Source of the DNA: Acanthochlamys bracteata
Taxonomy: Eukaryota; Streptophyta; Magnoliopsida; Pandanales; Velloziaceae
DNA length: 64,000 bases
Assembly: GCA_019914995.1 (NCBI GenBank)
Contig: CM034128.1
Coordinates: 2,420,501-2,484,500, forward strand
Reading direction: 5' to 3'
Shown here: positions 1-13,395 of the stretch, piece after piece
Layout of the letters: every line of letters begins with the position of its first letter
Position numbering within the stretch: position 1 is the stretch's first letter
Notes under the pieces: model-generated
Database searches by the model: none
Told to the model about the DNA's origin: nothing
The model's input: only the letters and a program-made list of their open reading frames with translations
Position numbers and translations under genes: made by a program

Positions 1-268
1 GAAGTTGTCGATGTATCAATAAGTTTGATATCTCCCACCAACAGGGTTATAGTTCTAATTTTATTTCTTTTTTTTTCTTTTTCTTTAGATTTGAGTATAA
101 TCATTTCATCTGCATGTAGCTCTTGTTTCCATGCAATATTTAGGAACAGAGTTATAGCTTGACTCTTATTGATTTGATGGATTTGAAAGACACTTATCTT
201 TTTCATACTGTGATTTCATGGTATTCGTGGATTTATTTTTTCCATCTAACTCTTTGATGTCCTTTTAG

Positions 269-3200
269 GTGTGGGACCGGGAGAAGATTGTAATTATACC
301 AGATCACTATATTTTTACAAGTGATGAACGTGCCAATCGAAATGTTGATATCTTAAGAGAATTTTGCAATGAACAGAACATTAAGTACTTCTATGACATC
401 AAGGATCTTGGTAATTTCAAGGTGGGAGCTTCTTGTGGAAATTAGATCCAATTTCACTAATTTTCCCCTATGTTATGTAAAAGTAACAATTTTGTACTTC
501 AACTTCTTGCAGGCAAATCCAGATTACAAGGGTGTTTGCCACGTTGCCCTTGCTCAAGAAGGTCACTGCAGACCTGGAGAGGTACACATTATACTTGAAC
601 TGTCGCCTTACATATGGCTCGACGTATTTATTAGTCATCAGCTCTGCTCTCTTCTTCCTATCTAACAACTTTGTGCTGCTATGCAGGTTATGCTTGGAAC
701 TGATTCACACACCTGTAATGCTGGAGCTTTTGGTCAGTTTGCTACTGGGATTGGAAACACTGATGCAGGCTTTGTTATGGGCACTGGCAAGATTTTACTC
801 AAGGTTTGTAAATTATATATGTTCATCACTATGCAAGAATGATACTTCCCCAAATTAAGGATGAAAGGTATCATTGTTTTGGTTCCGTGGAATTTGAAGC
901 CTTTATGAACCAAAAATATTATTAGTTCTTGTAGGTCATTGTTTTTAAAATTTTATTTTCATCACTAAGTTATGTTGTTTCTGTTAGGTGCTTCTTCTCA
1001 CTTTTACTATCCCCCATAATAACTTTAAAGGCTTCTCACTTTTACTATCCACTAAATTGGTATTTGCTGTCTTAAAAATTACAGATACCTCCTACTTTGC
1101 AGTTCATATTGGATGGAGAAATGCCTCATTACTTGCTCGCCAAGGACTTGATTTTGCAGGTTAATTATCTCTTTTCTTTGATATGCTAGTGAATGGAATC
1201 TTTGTTTAGGTCTTGCAGAGTGCTGGTATGTCTTCCTTTGTATGAATATTTGAGATATCTTATTTTGTCCAATTTAAAAGTCAAGTTGTGATCATGTGAG
1301 TTTCGGAGTTTTAATAGCTTATATTTGTTAGATCTTTCATATGGGGACTTAATGCTTTTTTAAGTAGATTATGGGGGAAATGAAGTGAAATCCGTCTGTA
1401 AATTCTGAAAATATAGATCTTAAGAGTAATTTTTGTTTCTTTTGTAATTTTTATCTTATAGATGGTTTTAGTTGGGATGCCAATGCTAAGGTCTCAAAAC
1501 CTAGTTTCAGCAACGCTGCATTTTCTAACTAAACAAAACTGTAGGATCTATTCTTGTTCTGCTTGAACAGGATTATTTTGGAGGTTGTTATTAAAAGGCA
1601 ATAAGAGAGTCAACACATGAGCTACTGCCATGTATTTAGTTACTCTCTCCCTGTTACCTCATGCAGATTATTGGTGAAATCACTGTGGCTGGTGCCACAT
1701 ACAAATCCATGGAATTCATTGGCTCAGCTGTGGAGAGTCTAAATGTATGCGCTTGTTACAGAAGCTTTCTTCCTTTTAGATATCTACATAATGTTTCTAG
1801 TGTCTTGCTATAAACTTATTGTACTTTCTATGAACTCACTTTGATTTGGTTTCAATGGTAAGATGGAAGAGAGGATGACATTGTGCAACATGGTTGTTGA
1901 AGCTGGAGGTAAGAATGGGGTTGTGCCTGCTGATAAAACTACATCTGAGTACCTAGAGGTAAGTCTTGTTGCATTTTGAATATGCTTCGACTGGTTTTTT
2001 ACTTGTGTTGGAAGAAATTTGCATTAGAAGAGATCATATGGATGTCATGCAAGAATAGTTGTATGCATACAGCATGTCTGTTGATCCTGATGTCTTATTG
2101 GTATATCTCAGGTGAATCTTGTTTCCTTATTCTTGCCTTTTTACTTTTGTAGGATAAAACTTCGGTGCCTTATGAACCTGTATACAGTGACGGAAATGCG
2201 AGGTAAATACCAGCTTTTATTATATTGATGAAATTCGACCTTGTGATGGGAGTGTAAATACAAAGTTATTCCCCAAATAGATGGTTGTCTTATTGGTGAA
2301 ACCTTCTCAGGTTTCTTCGTCACTATAAATTTGATGTCTCCAAGCTAGAGCCAGTTGTTGCAAAGGTAAAGCTATAACATCATGATAAGACCCTTCATCT
2401 TTGGCCTTTCTAATTTTTAGGCCGCGGTATAGTTTTATATAGTAAATGCTTTGTTGCTAACCAGTTAAAACTTTCACAGCCACACTCTCCTGATAATCGT
2501 GCCCTTGCAAGAGAATGCAAAGATGTGAAAATAGATCGGGTGTACATTGGCTCTTGTACTGGTGGAAAGACGGAAGACTTCATAGCTGCAGCGAAGCTAT
2601 TTCAAGCATCAGTAAGCAATTTTAGTTCTTGCTTATTCTTTAAATGGCATGATGAGTTTATAGAATTTCACGGACATTTTCAAACTCAGATTTGGTGGTT
2701 AAGGTGTTACATACAAAATAACATTATATATTGTTTTGTCTCAGATTTCAAACAAAAAGAAAGCATGTTCTTTTATAGTTGTTGTTTCAGTTCAAGTTTT
2801 TTTTTTAATATGAATTTTTGCTGAGATGTGTTCCTTGCTATGTTTTCTCTGAATAATTGTATAGTTGATGTAAGATGCTATAATTCAGTTTATAGTTTAG
2901 TATGGTGCCAAAAGAACTTATGTTTACTTCTGAGGTGGTCTTGTTCTTTTCCATATGAGCAACTCTGTAACTGTTTGCTGTTGACAGGGCAAAAAGGTTA
3001 AAGTTCCAACTTTCATTGTACCTGCCACGCAGAAGGTAGCATCACCTCATAATTCGTGTGTTTTACATTGGCAGCTTGTGCCTGAGCTAGTAAGGCCTAT
3101 GGTTTGTTAACAGGTGTGGGTGGATCTGTATAGCCTTCCGGTCCCAGGATCGAACGGCAAAACTTGCTCGCAGATATTTGAGGAAGCTGGCTGTGACTCT

Positions 3201-3494
3201 CCTGCGAGTCCAAGTTGTGGAGCTTGTTTAGGTGGGCCAAAAGATATTTATGCTCGAATGAACGAACCGATGGTTAGCCCTCTTGTTTATTGTTGTTTTC
3301 ACTCTATTTATTTAGCAACTCATGCTGATTTCTCATTCATGCTTACCTTCTTTCAGGTCTGCGTCTCTACTACAAACAGGAATTTCCCTGGAAGAATGGG
3401 TCACAAAGAAGGCCAAATTTATCTTGCATCGCCTTATACAGCAGCAGCCTCAGCATTAACTGGCTATGTTACAGATCCACGGGAATTTCTGTAG
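269..3494 (+). CDS. IIL1: 3-isopropylmalate dehydratase large subunit (5' partial)
   Basis: Large subunit of the plastid isopropylmalate isomerase, which converts 2- to 3-isopropylmalate in leucine biosynthesis (and works in Met chain elongation in glucosinolate plants). Twelve exons can be joined in one frame: 269-421, 513-581, 687-803, 1085-1159, 1667-1744, 1863-1958, 2153-2202, 2311-2365, 2480-2611, 2988-3035, 3114-3272, 3357-3494, giving 389 visible residues. All introns are GT-AG. Aconitase-family signatures are plain: [16 protein letters not shown] in exon 3, [11 protein letters not shown] in exon 9, and [11 protein letters not shown] in exon 11, which supply the three Cys ligands of the 4Fe-4S cluster (family knowledge). 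The C-terminus [20 protein letters not shown] matches the family closely. The transit peptide and first exons lie upstream of the window; 1-268 appears to be intron. The 3' UTR probably ends near 3590. No break is seen in the visible part. Confidence 0.96.
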
Positions 3495-4823
3495 AATACC
3501 ACCTTTGGTGCTTCTACACCATTTGTTGTACAATATCAATAATCTTGTGAACTCATTGTAATTGCTCGAAATAAGTTTGGTAGAAAGTGTGCTCATCTTT
3601 AAAGGGTTATTAGATTAGGGAGCCTTCCAGAGTCTTGTCCGTTATAGTAACATAGCGTGCAAGAGTAATGTTATTGTACCGTTAAACTTATAGTATAAAC
3701 TTATGCACTAGGATGGGAGTCCTATTATGGATCCTTATTGTTTAGTAACACCTTCAAGTTCGAAGCTTGTTTAAAAATATCTATGTTCTTTTCGGGTGTG
3801 TTCAATTATATGGAAGTGTCCTTTCGTAAAGTGAGTTTCGTTAAAATAAAATTTAGTATAAAATAATTTGGTAGACTTAAAATTTAAGTGATAATTAAAA
3901 TAATATATTAGAGTTTAAAATTAAATTTTGGTGAAAATAAATTTGGTGTGAAAGTATTGTAAAATTTGAAGTGAATAATTGAAATATGTGAAGTACAAAA
4001 TTCAAACTTCGGTGAAAGAAGATTGAGTTCGATGGTAATTAAGGTATTAGTATCGTTGTTTTAAAAAATACTTATGTTGTTTTAGCACTGTTGTTTTAAA
4101 AGGTATGTATCAATTGTATTGAGCTTATTTTTGTCACTAGAGATTAATTTTTCATTGGATTTTGAGTTCAAATATATTTTCTATTTCGATTTATGCCAAA
4201 TTTACTGATTTATTTTTAATTTATTATTTACTGAATTCAATTGTAGACAATTTAGTTTTAGAAAACTAACTTGCTATCATTTAAAATACATCTAAGCTAA
4301 ACTTTGTAGACACTCGTGTTTTAAATTTTTATACAAACATCACTTTTTAGTTCCTGCAAGTTCTAATTAATTTTGAATAATCAAAATAATATTCTCGTGA
4401 GCTATAATAAACTTGAATTCTTGGAACCTCTTTTCTTCCAAATATTACCCCTTAATAGGGTGTTTATTCACTAGTTGGGGTATTTGGAGTATTTATAAAA
4501 ATAATTTTTTAATCTTATTTTATTTAAAAAAATAAACTTTTTATTTAAAATAATAAGAAAATATAATAAAATTTTATGATATAAATTTTTTATATTTTTT
4601 AATTTTAAATAAATTTTATATAATATTATAAAATTATTTTGAAAATATAAAATAAAATTATTTCAATATTGAGCAGAAAATGAATTTAGAAAACTAAATT
4701 TATAAATATAAAAATAAAAAATTCTATTATATTTTTGGATTACTTATGGTGAAATAACGTGTCTCACTCACATCATACTCGGAATCTGCCTGCAACCAAT
4801 GAAATATCTCCTTAATCAAATAA

Positions 4824-4877
<54 letters not shown>

Positions 4878-7053
4878 TTATAATAGTTGGAGAGGGAGTT
4901 AAAAATTATAAGCACTTTGGTAGATCAATTGTAGCAGGTTTGATAGCTCAACAATGGAAGTGAAATTGATTGGATGCCGCATGGTGAAGCAGGTAGCTCT
5001 GTTTGGGTGTGTTTTTTTTAGTTAAAAATAAACTAAACTTAATATTTTTCATAGGAAAATGAATTACAACTAAATTTTTTATCTATTGTGCAATTAAAAA
5101 TGAATTATAAGAATGAAATAAAATACACTCTTTTTCTTTTTTTTAACAATACCAAATATCTACTAATTCATATCAATTAAACTTCAAAAAAAATTTACTT
5201 TTAGTAAGTTAGATAATATGTTTTCAAAGTTTTCTGGAGACTCTATGAGGTAATAATGATGGTCATGACTTTTAAGAACTTCTGTTCTGACACTTCTCTT
5301 TCAAATGTGGTTGCCTAAATAAAATTTCAATACTTAATTTGGCCTTGTGTCTTTTTTGTCTGTTTGGAGTTGGACAACACCACTTCTTGATGAGGCATTG
5401 CTTATCAATCAGTTCTTAAATTTTATTATAAAAGAATTTTATATTTTTATAATATATATTAATATATATTTTTATATTTTTAAGTTTTTTAAATATTTAT
5501 AAAAAAAATTATTAAAATTTTTAACAAAACTAGTATTATAAATACTGTAAAATACAGCTTGTATGTTGTAACTCGCGCCACATGGGACCGAATTGTGAGC
5601 TGTTATCCTCTAATGAATTCATCTTCTTATTTTCTGTTCTTTGTTTTTTTTTTTTCCTAAAGAAATATATCTTTCTTGGATATATTTTTCAGTCACGGGT
5701 GCAAAGGTATCCCACTTGTTTGTGACCCTTCTTTTTAGACCAATTGGTTGCTCCACTATATATTGGAAAATTCTTTTTTTTTGTTCCCCTTATTACGAAC
5801 TTTGCATTGAGCATTTCAATTGATTAATCGAATAAATTCATTCAGGAAAAGTCTCTCCATTGCAATTGCTAAATATTGATAAAAAAAACAATTTGTTCAT
5901 TTGTTGCGCTCTAGAAAAAAATGTAAAGCAGCCGCCTTTATATTGCAACTAGCTTAGACTTTATAAATTAATTTAACTTAAATTTCAGTTACTATAAACT
6001 CACTAAATTTATTTTTATCAAATTCAATTTTATTGAGCTCGTTTTAATGAAATTTATTTCTAATAAATTAAAACACACTCTTAATAATTTGTGGGAGACA
6101 ATATTCCAGCGTTGATTTTTATTTTTGTAGAACAAGATTCTGTAGTGCAACAAAGAATTTGACTCTTTTAATAATTAATAAATTAATACATAACTACTAA
6201 CAAACAGAAAATTACATTTCTTATATACCATATTATTCTTTCATATAAAACAATTTGTATAAAATACATTTTTATAAAATGATTTTAATTATAGATAATA
6301 TTTTTTATATTAGGTTCTAATTAGTAACCAAATGTATATTAAAAAAGAGTTATATTTTTTAAAATTCACAAATTCTCTTTCAAGTTAAGTTATTATTGAT
6401 ATGTCAATTTTTACTTAAATATTATAAGAACTTACAAGAGAATCACAAATTTTAATTTGTAAATTTTTTTAATAAATAATAATAGAATAATAATATAACA
6501 TATGTGAATAATATAATAATTAAATTAAACAATAAATTGATTGCCTCTTTTTTCTCCCCACCACCTCCCAAGGTTCCTTCCTTGCTTTCCTCCTCTCTTT
6601 CCCGTTCTTCTTCTTACCAATTCAACCCAACCACCTCCCTTTTTCTTTCTTTCTTCTTGATCTCATCGATCGATCGGTCGTGATCTCTTTTCCTGTTGCT
6701 GTTCGTTTTCTTGGAATTTTCTTCTTCCTCTTGTTGAAATTTGCAGAAAATTTGGTACTCTTTTGAGCTGGTTTGGTTGATTTTCTTCTTGTTGGACCTT
6801 TTTTGCTGGATGTTCTTTAATTGAGCTGTTGTAAGTTTCTAATACCAAAAATTGTTTCTGGGATTTTGTTCTTTCTGCGTGTTTCTCTAAGCAAAATTCA
6901 ATTTTTTCTTGTTCTGCTTTTAGTTTATCATTGACCAGCTTCTTCTGATGAGCAAATTCTCATGAAACTCCGTCAGATCTTTGTATAAAATTGTTCGATT
7001 TATCAAAGGATATTTTTTTTTGGGATTTTTTCCTTGATTTTAAAGCAACAAAA
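3495..7053. other. Intergenic region between IIL1 and AN1 gene
   Basis: No gene is recognised. After the IIL1 3' UTR the sequence is strongly AT-rich, with runs of mixed A and T at about 4480-4700 and 5425-5530 that share words with the dispersed AT-rich repeat described elsewhere. A trinucleotide microsatellite lies at 4826-4876. From about 6540 the sequence becomes pyrimidine-rich (CTTCCTT and TTCTTC words), which suits the promoter and 5' leader of the AN1 gene. A possible leader intron runs from the GTAAGT at 6831 to an AG at 6923 or 6938; this is inference. Confidence 0.6.
4826..4876. repeat. AAT/ATT microsatellite, self-complementary
   Basis: About eight AAT/ATA-type triplets are followed directly by about nine ATT triplets, so the two halves are reverse complements of each other and could fold into a perfect hairpin. 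It lies in AT-rich intergenic DNA with no gene near. Confidence 0.85.
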
Positions 7054-7509
7054 ATGGCTAGAGAAAGTTGTAATTTTAATAAAGATGAAGCTGAGATTCT
7101 GAAACCAACTTCATCTCCTTCACCATCTCCACAATCACCGTCTTCGTCATCGCCACCACCACCACCACCACCTTCACCTTTATTCATCAAACATTCCCAA
7201 GAATTTCCAGCTCCCAATTCTCCTGCAAACCCGTCGCCTGCTGAGCTAAACTACGAAGCCAGGCCGGCCGAGTCCGAACCCGTCGTCGAACCTCCAGCAG
7301 CTTCAGAACAACAGTATGTGAACAGGTGTAACACCTGCAGGAAGAGGGTAGGACTTACTGGATTTCGGTGCCGCTGTGGGCACCTGTTCTGCCCGCGCCA
7401 CCGTTACTCGGACACACATGATTGTTCATTTGACTACAAGGCAGCTGGCAGGGCAGAGATTGCGAAAGCCAACCCTGTCATTAGAGCTGCTAAGATCATT
7501 AAGATCTGA
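7054..7509 (+). CDS. AN1-type zinc finger stress-associated protein (no A20 domain)
   Basis: Single-exon protein of 151 residues in the plant stress-associated protein (SAP) family. The AN1 finger is complete at about residues 92-124 with spacing C-x2-C-x10-C-x-C-x4-C-x2-H-x5-H-x-C (CNTCRKRVG...[19 protein letters not shown]). The tail [18 protein letters not shown] is the usual SAP C-terminus. SAPs of this type act in stress signalling and some have E3 ubiquitin ligase activity; this is family knowledge. The N-terminal half is Ser/Pro-rich, including eight consecutive prolines near residue 34, where most relatives carry an A20 finger; no A20 cysteine pattern is present. The start is the ATG at 7054; the frame is open upstream to 6991 but without an ATG. 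The long pyrimidine-rich leader may hold an intron. Confidence 0.92.
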   Translation: MARESCNFNKDEAEILKPTSSPSPSPQSPSSSSPPPPPPPSPLFIKHSQEFPAPNSPANPSPAELNYEARPAESEPVVEPPAASEQQYVNRCNTCRKRVGLTGFRCRCGHLFCPRHRYSDTHDCSFDYKAAGRAEIAKANPVIRAAKIIKI

Positions 7510-8764
7510 GGTCCTCGCTTTCAGTTTACTGTGATTTATTCTGCACTATGTTTATGAGTTATATTCCCTATAGATGGATAGTTGTGTTAGATGAATTCGT
7601 AATCCGTTTCTATTGTCGTGCAGTCTTGAATTCTGTTGTAGTAAGAATCTTATTGTCTGTACACGAATGAATTATGAAATGAATGATGATGCTTGAATTA
7701 CAGGCTTTCGGTTGTTGGTGGTGGAGGAGATTATGGCTTTTAGTGTTGCAATTTCATTTTGCTATTAGGATAGTTGGATTTGATAGGTGATGCTGATTTT
7801 ATAGATGAGAAGGATGCTTAGTATGTGTTTCTCGTGTATACATGGGAATTTTATCTTCATACGCATTGTCCTGATTTTGGCATAGTTGATGCTTGTAAGA
7901 TGCATGTGTGATCTTAGTCTGTAAAGCAAAGTTTTGGTATTTTTCTTGGTGTATTGCTCTTGTAAGGAAATTTTATTTCAGACAAGTAGTCTTTGTTTGG
8001 CATCAAACTTCTGTTTGTTGTCCTTAATATCTGTATGATATTCCGCTCATGGATCATCGTGTTTCTGGTCGTCGTCATCAGAATTGGTGTTGGTCTTCAG
8101 CAAATGCCAAGAATTTGTTACTGACTTTGTTCTGAAGTAATGTAGTAGTCTATCATAAAAGCATCTTTTGAAAGTTTTAACGAAACGGTTTACTTGTGTT
8201 AGTACCTTATTGAAATTAAACAAGTGATTATTCAGGTTATTCGCATTCCACTTTCTGCATGTATTCAAATGCTCGACGATATGGTCATGTTCCATGGAAT
8301 TAGCATTGTTCTTATGATATTGATACCAAACTGGCATTACTATGACAATCTTTTCCCATATGCTGTTGCCTACTTCTATCTTGCTGCTGTAAAGTAACAT
8401 TGAACATCACACTTGGAAAGGCCTTCTGTTTGGATGCCTTTTAGCTATGCTGACGACATACCAGCTCACCTATTACAAGATATTGGTGATGCTTAACTTG
8501 AAAAATAAGAAAAAATACAAACGAAAATTTGCAGAAAATAGCAGAAAAACAAGATTTTGGGGAACTGTCAGACAACCCAAAGGGCACCCTAGCAAACCAG
8601 GCAAGAGCTTAGATAACGATCCCCTACAGCAGAGATCGCAAGGTTTAAATCACGTTTAGGCATTGGAGTCACCAGACAGTTACCTTCTTCACTTTTGTGT
8701 ACTCAAAAGGATGCTGTTGCACGAGTCTATCAGACTTATTATGTTTGCTTTTTGGGTAGTGAAG

Positions 8765-8990
8765 GCTATGTTTCGATAAGCTTTTCTTTCTAAAATTTTA
8801 ATTTTATATTTTTTAATAAATTTTTTTTTAAAAATTTAATAATACAAAAAAATTTTACATCATAAAAATTTTTTTATTAATTATTTTTAGTATTTTTTAA
8901 ATTAAAATATAAAATCCGTCTTTCAAAAATTCTTAAAATATTTTTTCTTTACGAAATTTTTTTTTTTAATAAATACTTTCAAATTTATAC
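8765..8990. repeat. AT-rich MITE-like repeat block
   Basis: A block of almost pure A and T whose words (TTTTTTAAATT, ATAAAATTTT, TTTATATTTTT) recur in at least nine other blocks in this window. Ends are not sharply defined here. Member of the dispersed family best delimited at 42568-42794 and 55575-55823. Confidence 0.45.
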
Positions 8991-9454
8991 CGGTGGAAGT
9001 TTGAAGCATGTCTAAAATACTTAATTGAAAGAAATTGGGCTTGAAAAACTGGACCTATAATAAAATAAAGAGAAAGGGCAAGGTTGTTTCATGATCATTT
9101 GATTTGTTGGTCAATCTCATTCAAAATCTGAAGAAAATTTAGGAAACAAACCTTCAGACATCTTCTTTAATCTTTTGGTATATAAAAACTCTTGGTTGAT
9201 TTTTCGCCCCTGACATCTTTTGCAGCACAAACTATTGCAATTATTAGAGAAAAATCCTATAATAAAAAAATGTAAATGATATTAATTAATATTTTAATTG
9301 ATTAGATATAAATTACCACAACTAAGCTTTGCATTCTATTAAATTAAGCGTGCGTCGTGTTTGTGTTTGTAATGTGATGTATTATTAACATAAGATAGCC
9401 GAACAATTTTAAGAGTACCACGTTAAAATTGCTCTCTGTCCTAAACGGAACTTC

Positions 9455-9650
9455 TATTTTGTAAAACAAAAAATATTTTTATTTTTTAAAATAAGTATTT
9501 TTTTATTTAATAATAATAATAATTAATACAAAATTATTATGTAGAACTTTTTATATTTTTAAATTATTAAATAAAATTTTTAATATATTTATAAAAAAAT
9601 AACTAAAAAATTAATTTTTTGAAAAGTTTAATTAAACGTCTCCTTAGTTG
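9455..9650. repeat. AT-rich MITE-like repeat block
   Basis: Shares the core TTTTTATATTTTTAAAT followed by AATAAAATTTT with the blocks near 16900 and 55710. It is flanked by AAACGG on the left and AAACGTCTCC on the right. The boundary is approximate. Confidence 0.45.
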
Positions 9651-10325
9651 TTATCTTCAATGCCAAATTGCCAATAGGGGCATCCTCTAAATTTTAGCAA
9701 TGTTGCTATTAACATTGCTAATAGCAATGGTTTGTGTGTTAATTTGCATACAATCAGCGAAATAAAGCGCGGCATTTTCTAAAAGGATGTGTTTTATTTT
9801 TGGTTAATGAACTCCACAATTCACATCAAATATTTATTTACTTTGTCTATACAAAAAAGAAAATGTGACCAAAAAGTGGTCCAAAGATTATAGAAGTGAT
9901 GATAAATATAGGAAATTAAAGCATATGAAAGTGAAATTTTTTATGTCATAATGCATGACAATCCATCATTCCTGTTAGGATTTAGTTGGGCTTTGCCTGC
10001 CAAAACCATCAATACCACACCTCATTGTTAAAAAGATAATTTCACATTGATTAATAATATAACTATTCATTGTTGTGAATAGTTATATATAAAATTCTGA
10101 GCCTTTTTTTCGAATAACCAATTAATTCTAAATTACAGCTAAAATTTTTAATATAGTATCAGAGTCAAGATCTTGCATTTGTTGCGAAAGTGTTGATAAT
10201 AAAGTATTCTGTTTCGAACCGTGGTTAATATCATTTGATAAAAAAGAACTAGTTATTACATTCCAAATCACAAGGTGTAGACTGTGACTAGTAATGCTAA
10301 ATTCATAATTACAAGAATCAATTGA

Positions 10326-12021
10326 TCACGGTGAATGTCCTGTCCTAATACTATTAAACAAAGCTTTTGATGAAGACACTGTTCCAACTATTCCAAGAAC
10401 AAACCCGAAAGCAATCAACAAAATATTCAAAACCACTACTTGTTTTGAGATCTGTGGCCAACAGATCTTCAGGTAGAAAGCACAAGGAAATATAACCGAG
10501 ATACTGATGCTAACCAGTGAACCTGTGAGACTCAGAACATGTTCAAAGTAGGGCATGGAGAGAGCCAACACTAAGATCAATAGCAGCAGTACTGTTCCTA
10601 TGCTTCCTCTAATGAGCATTCTTGCCTTTGATCTCATGGATGATGGAAGGTTGTGTTCAAGTTGGATTGCGAATGGCGCAAACTCGAGAGCGTATTTGGT
10701 CATTGGTGTGATCACTGTTGCCCAGAGAGCAATCTTGGTGACTATCAAGTGAGATGGCATGCTTAGTGTTATCTGAGAGCTTACCGTTGGACCGAAGAGC
10801 TTCGCGCCCATGAAGGCAAGAGCAGTGTAGAGGCTTGTCACTATCACGAAGCTTGTTATTGATACCTGCAGTATTTATTAAACAAAGTTTGTGAACAGCT
10901 AGTAGCAGCTACTATCGGGAGTCACCAATTGGTCTTAGAATAGAGGCACGTTGTAGTAGTTAGTAGTTTAGTACCTTAGTAAATTTGGAAGGGTCCTTCA
11001 TAGCTGTATATATGTTTGGGAAAACGATATGGCCAGCATAGGCGAATATGTAAAGGCCTGAGATCCCTGGAATTTTTTGAAGCTGGAGAACAGGTATCCT
11101 TTGATTAACCTTAATGCCAGAGAAAACTGCAGTCCAGCCGACGGATGCAAAAATGAGTAGGGACATAAGTATGCCTCCGAAAGATAAGAAAGATATCGAT
11201 GAAAGGTCTCTCAGCCATAGGCTTGGGAGAGCAACCAACAACCCTATCACCGTCAGCACTTGAGAAGTAGACATGTGAAGCCATTGCATATGCAAGTGCA
11301 CCCCAGTGAAGACTAACGATAAGTTGTCACTTAGGGAGATGGTGTAGGAAACAAGCGCGAAGAATATTTCAAGGTATATGAAAGTGGAAGCTAGAATTCT
11401 TCCCTTAGATCCGTAAGCCTGTTGCCCGATGTCTTGGTATGTCTTTGAGTTTGAGTACTCTTGGAGGCATTTGCCAATAAGGTGAGATGTGTATGCACAG
11501 ATGACTCCTAGGCCAATTAGAAGAAACGCTGAACTCCATCCTCCGTTTTCAAGTGCATAAGGTGTTGATAGTTGTCCAAGACCTAAAATTGAGACAGAAA
11601 TTTGTGTCAACATCCTGCCAAAATTATTTTCCCGATTGTTCATGGTGCCTATAACAATTCATACTAGCAAATACGTATTCGAGGACACTAGGCGTGACTA
11701 GGCAAGAAGGTTACCTATGAGCATTCCGACCATGTTGACAACCGAATGAGTAAAAGAGCTAGTAGCCTTGGCATGGTGGCCATGAGCAGCACTGCTATCT
11801 AGCAGCACACTAACAAGCTTTGAATCAAGTGCACTGCCATCCTTGCAGCTGCAAACCTTGTTCTCCTCCAAGCAAACCGCGCAACCCTTCCACTCTGCTG
11901 CCAGCCTTGCGCCATGCACATTTCCACTTAGTACTTGGGTGCGTTGCGGAGCTCTGCTAGAACCAAGTTGCAAGAATGAGAAACACTTCTTGCTTGCCTT
12001 ATTCTCTTTAGAGCTCAACAT
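10326..12021 (-). CDS. AVT1-type vacuolar amino acid transporter
   Basis: Proton-coupled amino acid transporter of the AAAP family (Aa_trans domain), AVT1 class, expected in the vacuolar membrane. Three exons on the minus strand: 12021-11715, 11582-10975 and 10865-10326, joined in frame to 484 residues. The soluble N-terminus (about 90 residues, Cys- and Ser-rich) is followed by the family hallmark SFTHSVVNMVGMLIG and GLGQLSTPYALENGGW, which spans the first intron. About ten hydrophobic segments follow, and SGLYIFAYAGHIVFPNIYTAM and DPSKF are typical of AVT1 proteins. Both introns have GT-AG ends. A TATA-like box sits on the same strand at 12099-12106, giving a short leader. The gene is divergent from the HINT3 gene. 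Family assignment is secure; the substrate and exact paralogue cannot be told from sequence. Confidence 0.93.
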
Positions 12022-12098
12022 TTTCCTTATTAATCAATGCCTAGGTATACGACTAGATCTTCAGTGAGCCTTGAGCAGAGATTGAGCCTTTGTTTGTG

Positions 12099-12106
12099 TA
12101 TTTATA
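12099..12106 (-). promoter_or_regulatory. TATA box of AVT1-like gene
   Basis: Reads TATAAATA on the minus strand, 78 bases upstream of the ATG at 12021, which would give a leader of about 45-50 bases. Confidence 0.55.
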
Positions 12107-13395
12107 TGGTTCGAAGATTTGAAGAAGAATCAGAACTTTGTGGGGCTATGAGATCGAGTTGGAGAGGTGTCTTGAGGGATCTAAGTTGCTAGCGTCTGTT
12201 GGCAATAAGCATCTACCATGGATATATGCCTGAAACTTATACAATGAATCATATTCATGAAAGAAAGTTAACTCTTGGCCTCCAGTACTTCTCCATATAC
12301 GATAGTAGTTGAATCACAACGAATATATGACTTCTGCAATTAAAAATTTCTTAGCCAGGACTTATAACATGCGGAATCAAAACTAAGAATCCTTTGTAGC
12401 TAGAGGGGCAACAGAACATTATATTGAATCGAATCACCTTCTCCAGCATTTGGCGAGCACATAAGACATCGTCATATTCACTCAACTCAGATAAGTGCCA
12501 CAATGAAAGTTGTCCCCTTGATACAAGCATATGTATCAGAACATGCCTTTGGTATATGGATTGGAGTTCCTCTATCTAGTCAAGTCCCTTCACTATCAAT
12601 TAATAAAAGGAAGCTCGCGTACTACTGCACTGAATCCTTATTCCATATGTTATATATCTCCAACGCATTAGGAGCTTGAAGTTTTTCTGCATAAAAATTT
12701 CAATATTATGAAATGCTTGTGAATTGCAAGCAAACAAGAAAAGAAAAAGCAAAGCAGGGGAGGGTATCTTGTTGCCTCCACTGTATGGGAACCAGATTCC
12801 TTCATCAACCATCTCATGAAACAAAGTGAAGAATCAATCACTACTCACATGAATCTCGCTTTGTCCTTACTCTAGTTCATGTAATGGTTCTTTTGGATCA
12901 TGCATCTTGTGTGCATGGAGAGACAGCAAGAAGGAATATAAAATTGTTCTGCGTATGTATTCCATGGTCTCGGGAGTTTGATGCAAACCATTGGAATTTC
13001 TGAAATGTGTTTGTTTCTAAACCACTTAGTTCTCTTTGACAAACAATTGCTGCAGATTCCTTTTGGATAATCAATAATTAACTCTATAGAGTTCGTAATA
13101 ACATTGTCAAATAGGGTTTGACACTTTCATCTAATTTTTTATTGCTCTGTTTCTTTCTTTAAGATTTTGATTTGATTTGACTAGCTCTGTCCAAACCCGA
13201 TCAAATATTGTTCCCTCAATTAGAAAAACTAATAAAAATACATTCAAAGTTGGATAACTACTCTAACATTAAAAATACAAACAAATAGATCAGATAGATT
13301 TTTAATGGAAATTTCTCCTTCACATACACATCATCATCAACATAAATTCATTAAAATGAAGTTTTCAATTCTTTGCTCGAACCGAATTGAATCGA
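12107..13395. other. Divergent intergenic region, AVT1-like / HINT3-like
   Basis: About 1.3 kb between the starts of two divergent genes. It holds no recognised gene, RNA or element. Upstream regulatory sequences for both genes are presumably here, but apart from the AVT1-side TATA box I see no site I can name. Confidence 0.6.

Larger units (their letters stand above)
7510..10325. other. Intergenic region between AN1 gene and AVT1-like gene
   Basis: The AN1 gene 3' UTR extends to about 7690. I recognise no gene here. AT-rich repeat-like blocks lie at 8765-8990 and 9455-9650. A short imperfect palindrome built on GCAATGTTGC and GCTATTAGCAATG words lies at 9696-9730. The open frames in this stretch are short and unconvincing. 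Confidence 0.55.

Noticed and set aside
6960-7217. Gly/Asp-rich frame antisense to the AN1 gene
   Set aside because: Mirror of the Ser/Pro codons of the real gene.
8047-8400. 117-codon minus-strand frame after the AN1 gene
   Set aside because: Low-complexity Asn/His-rich product starting without ATG; no family match.
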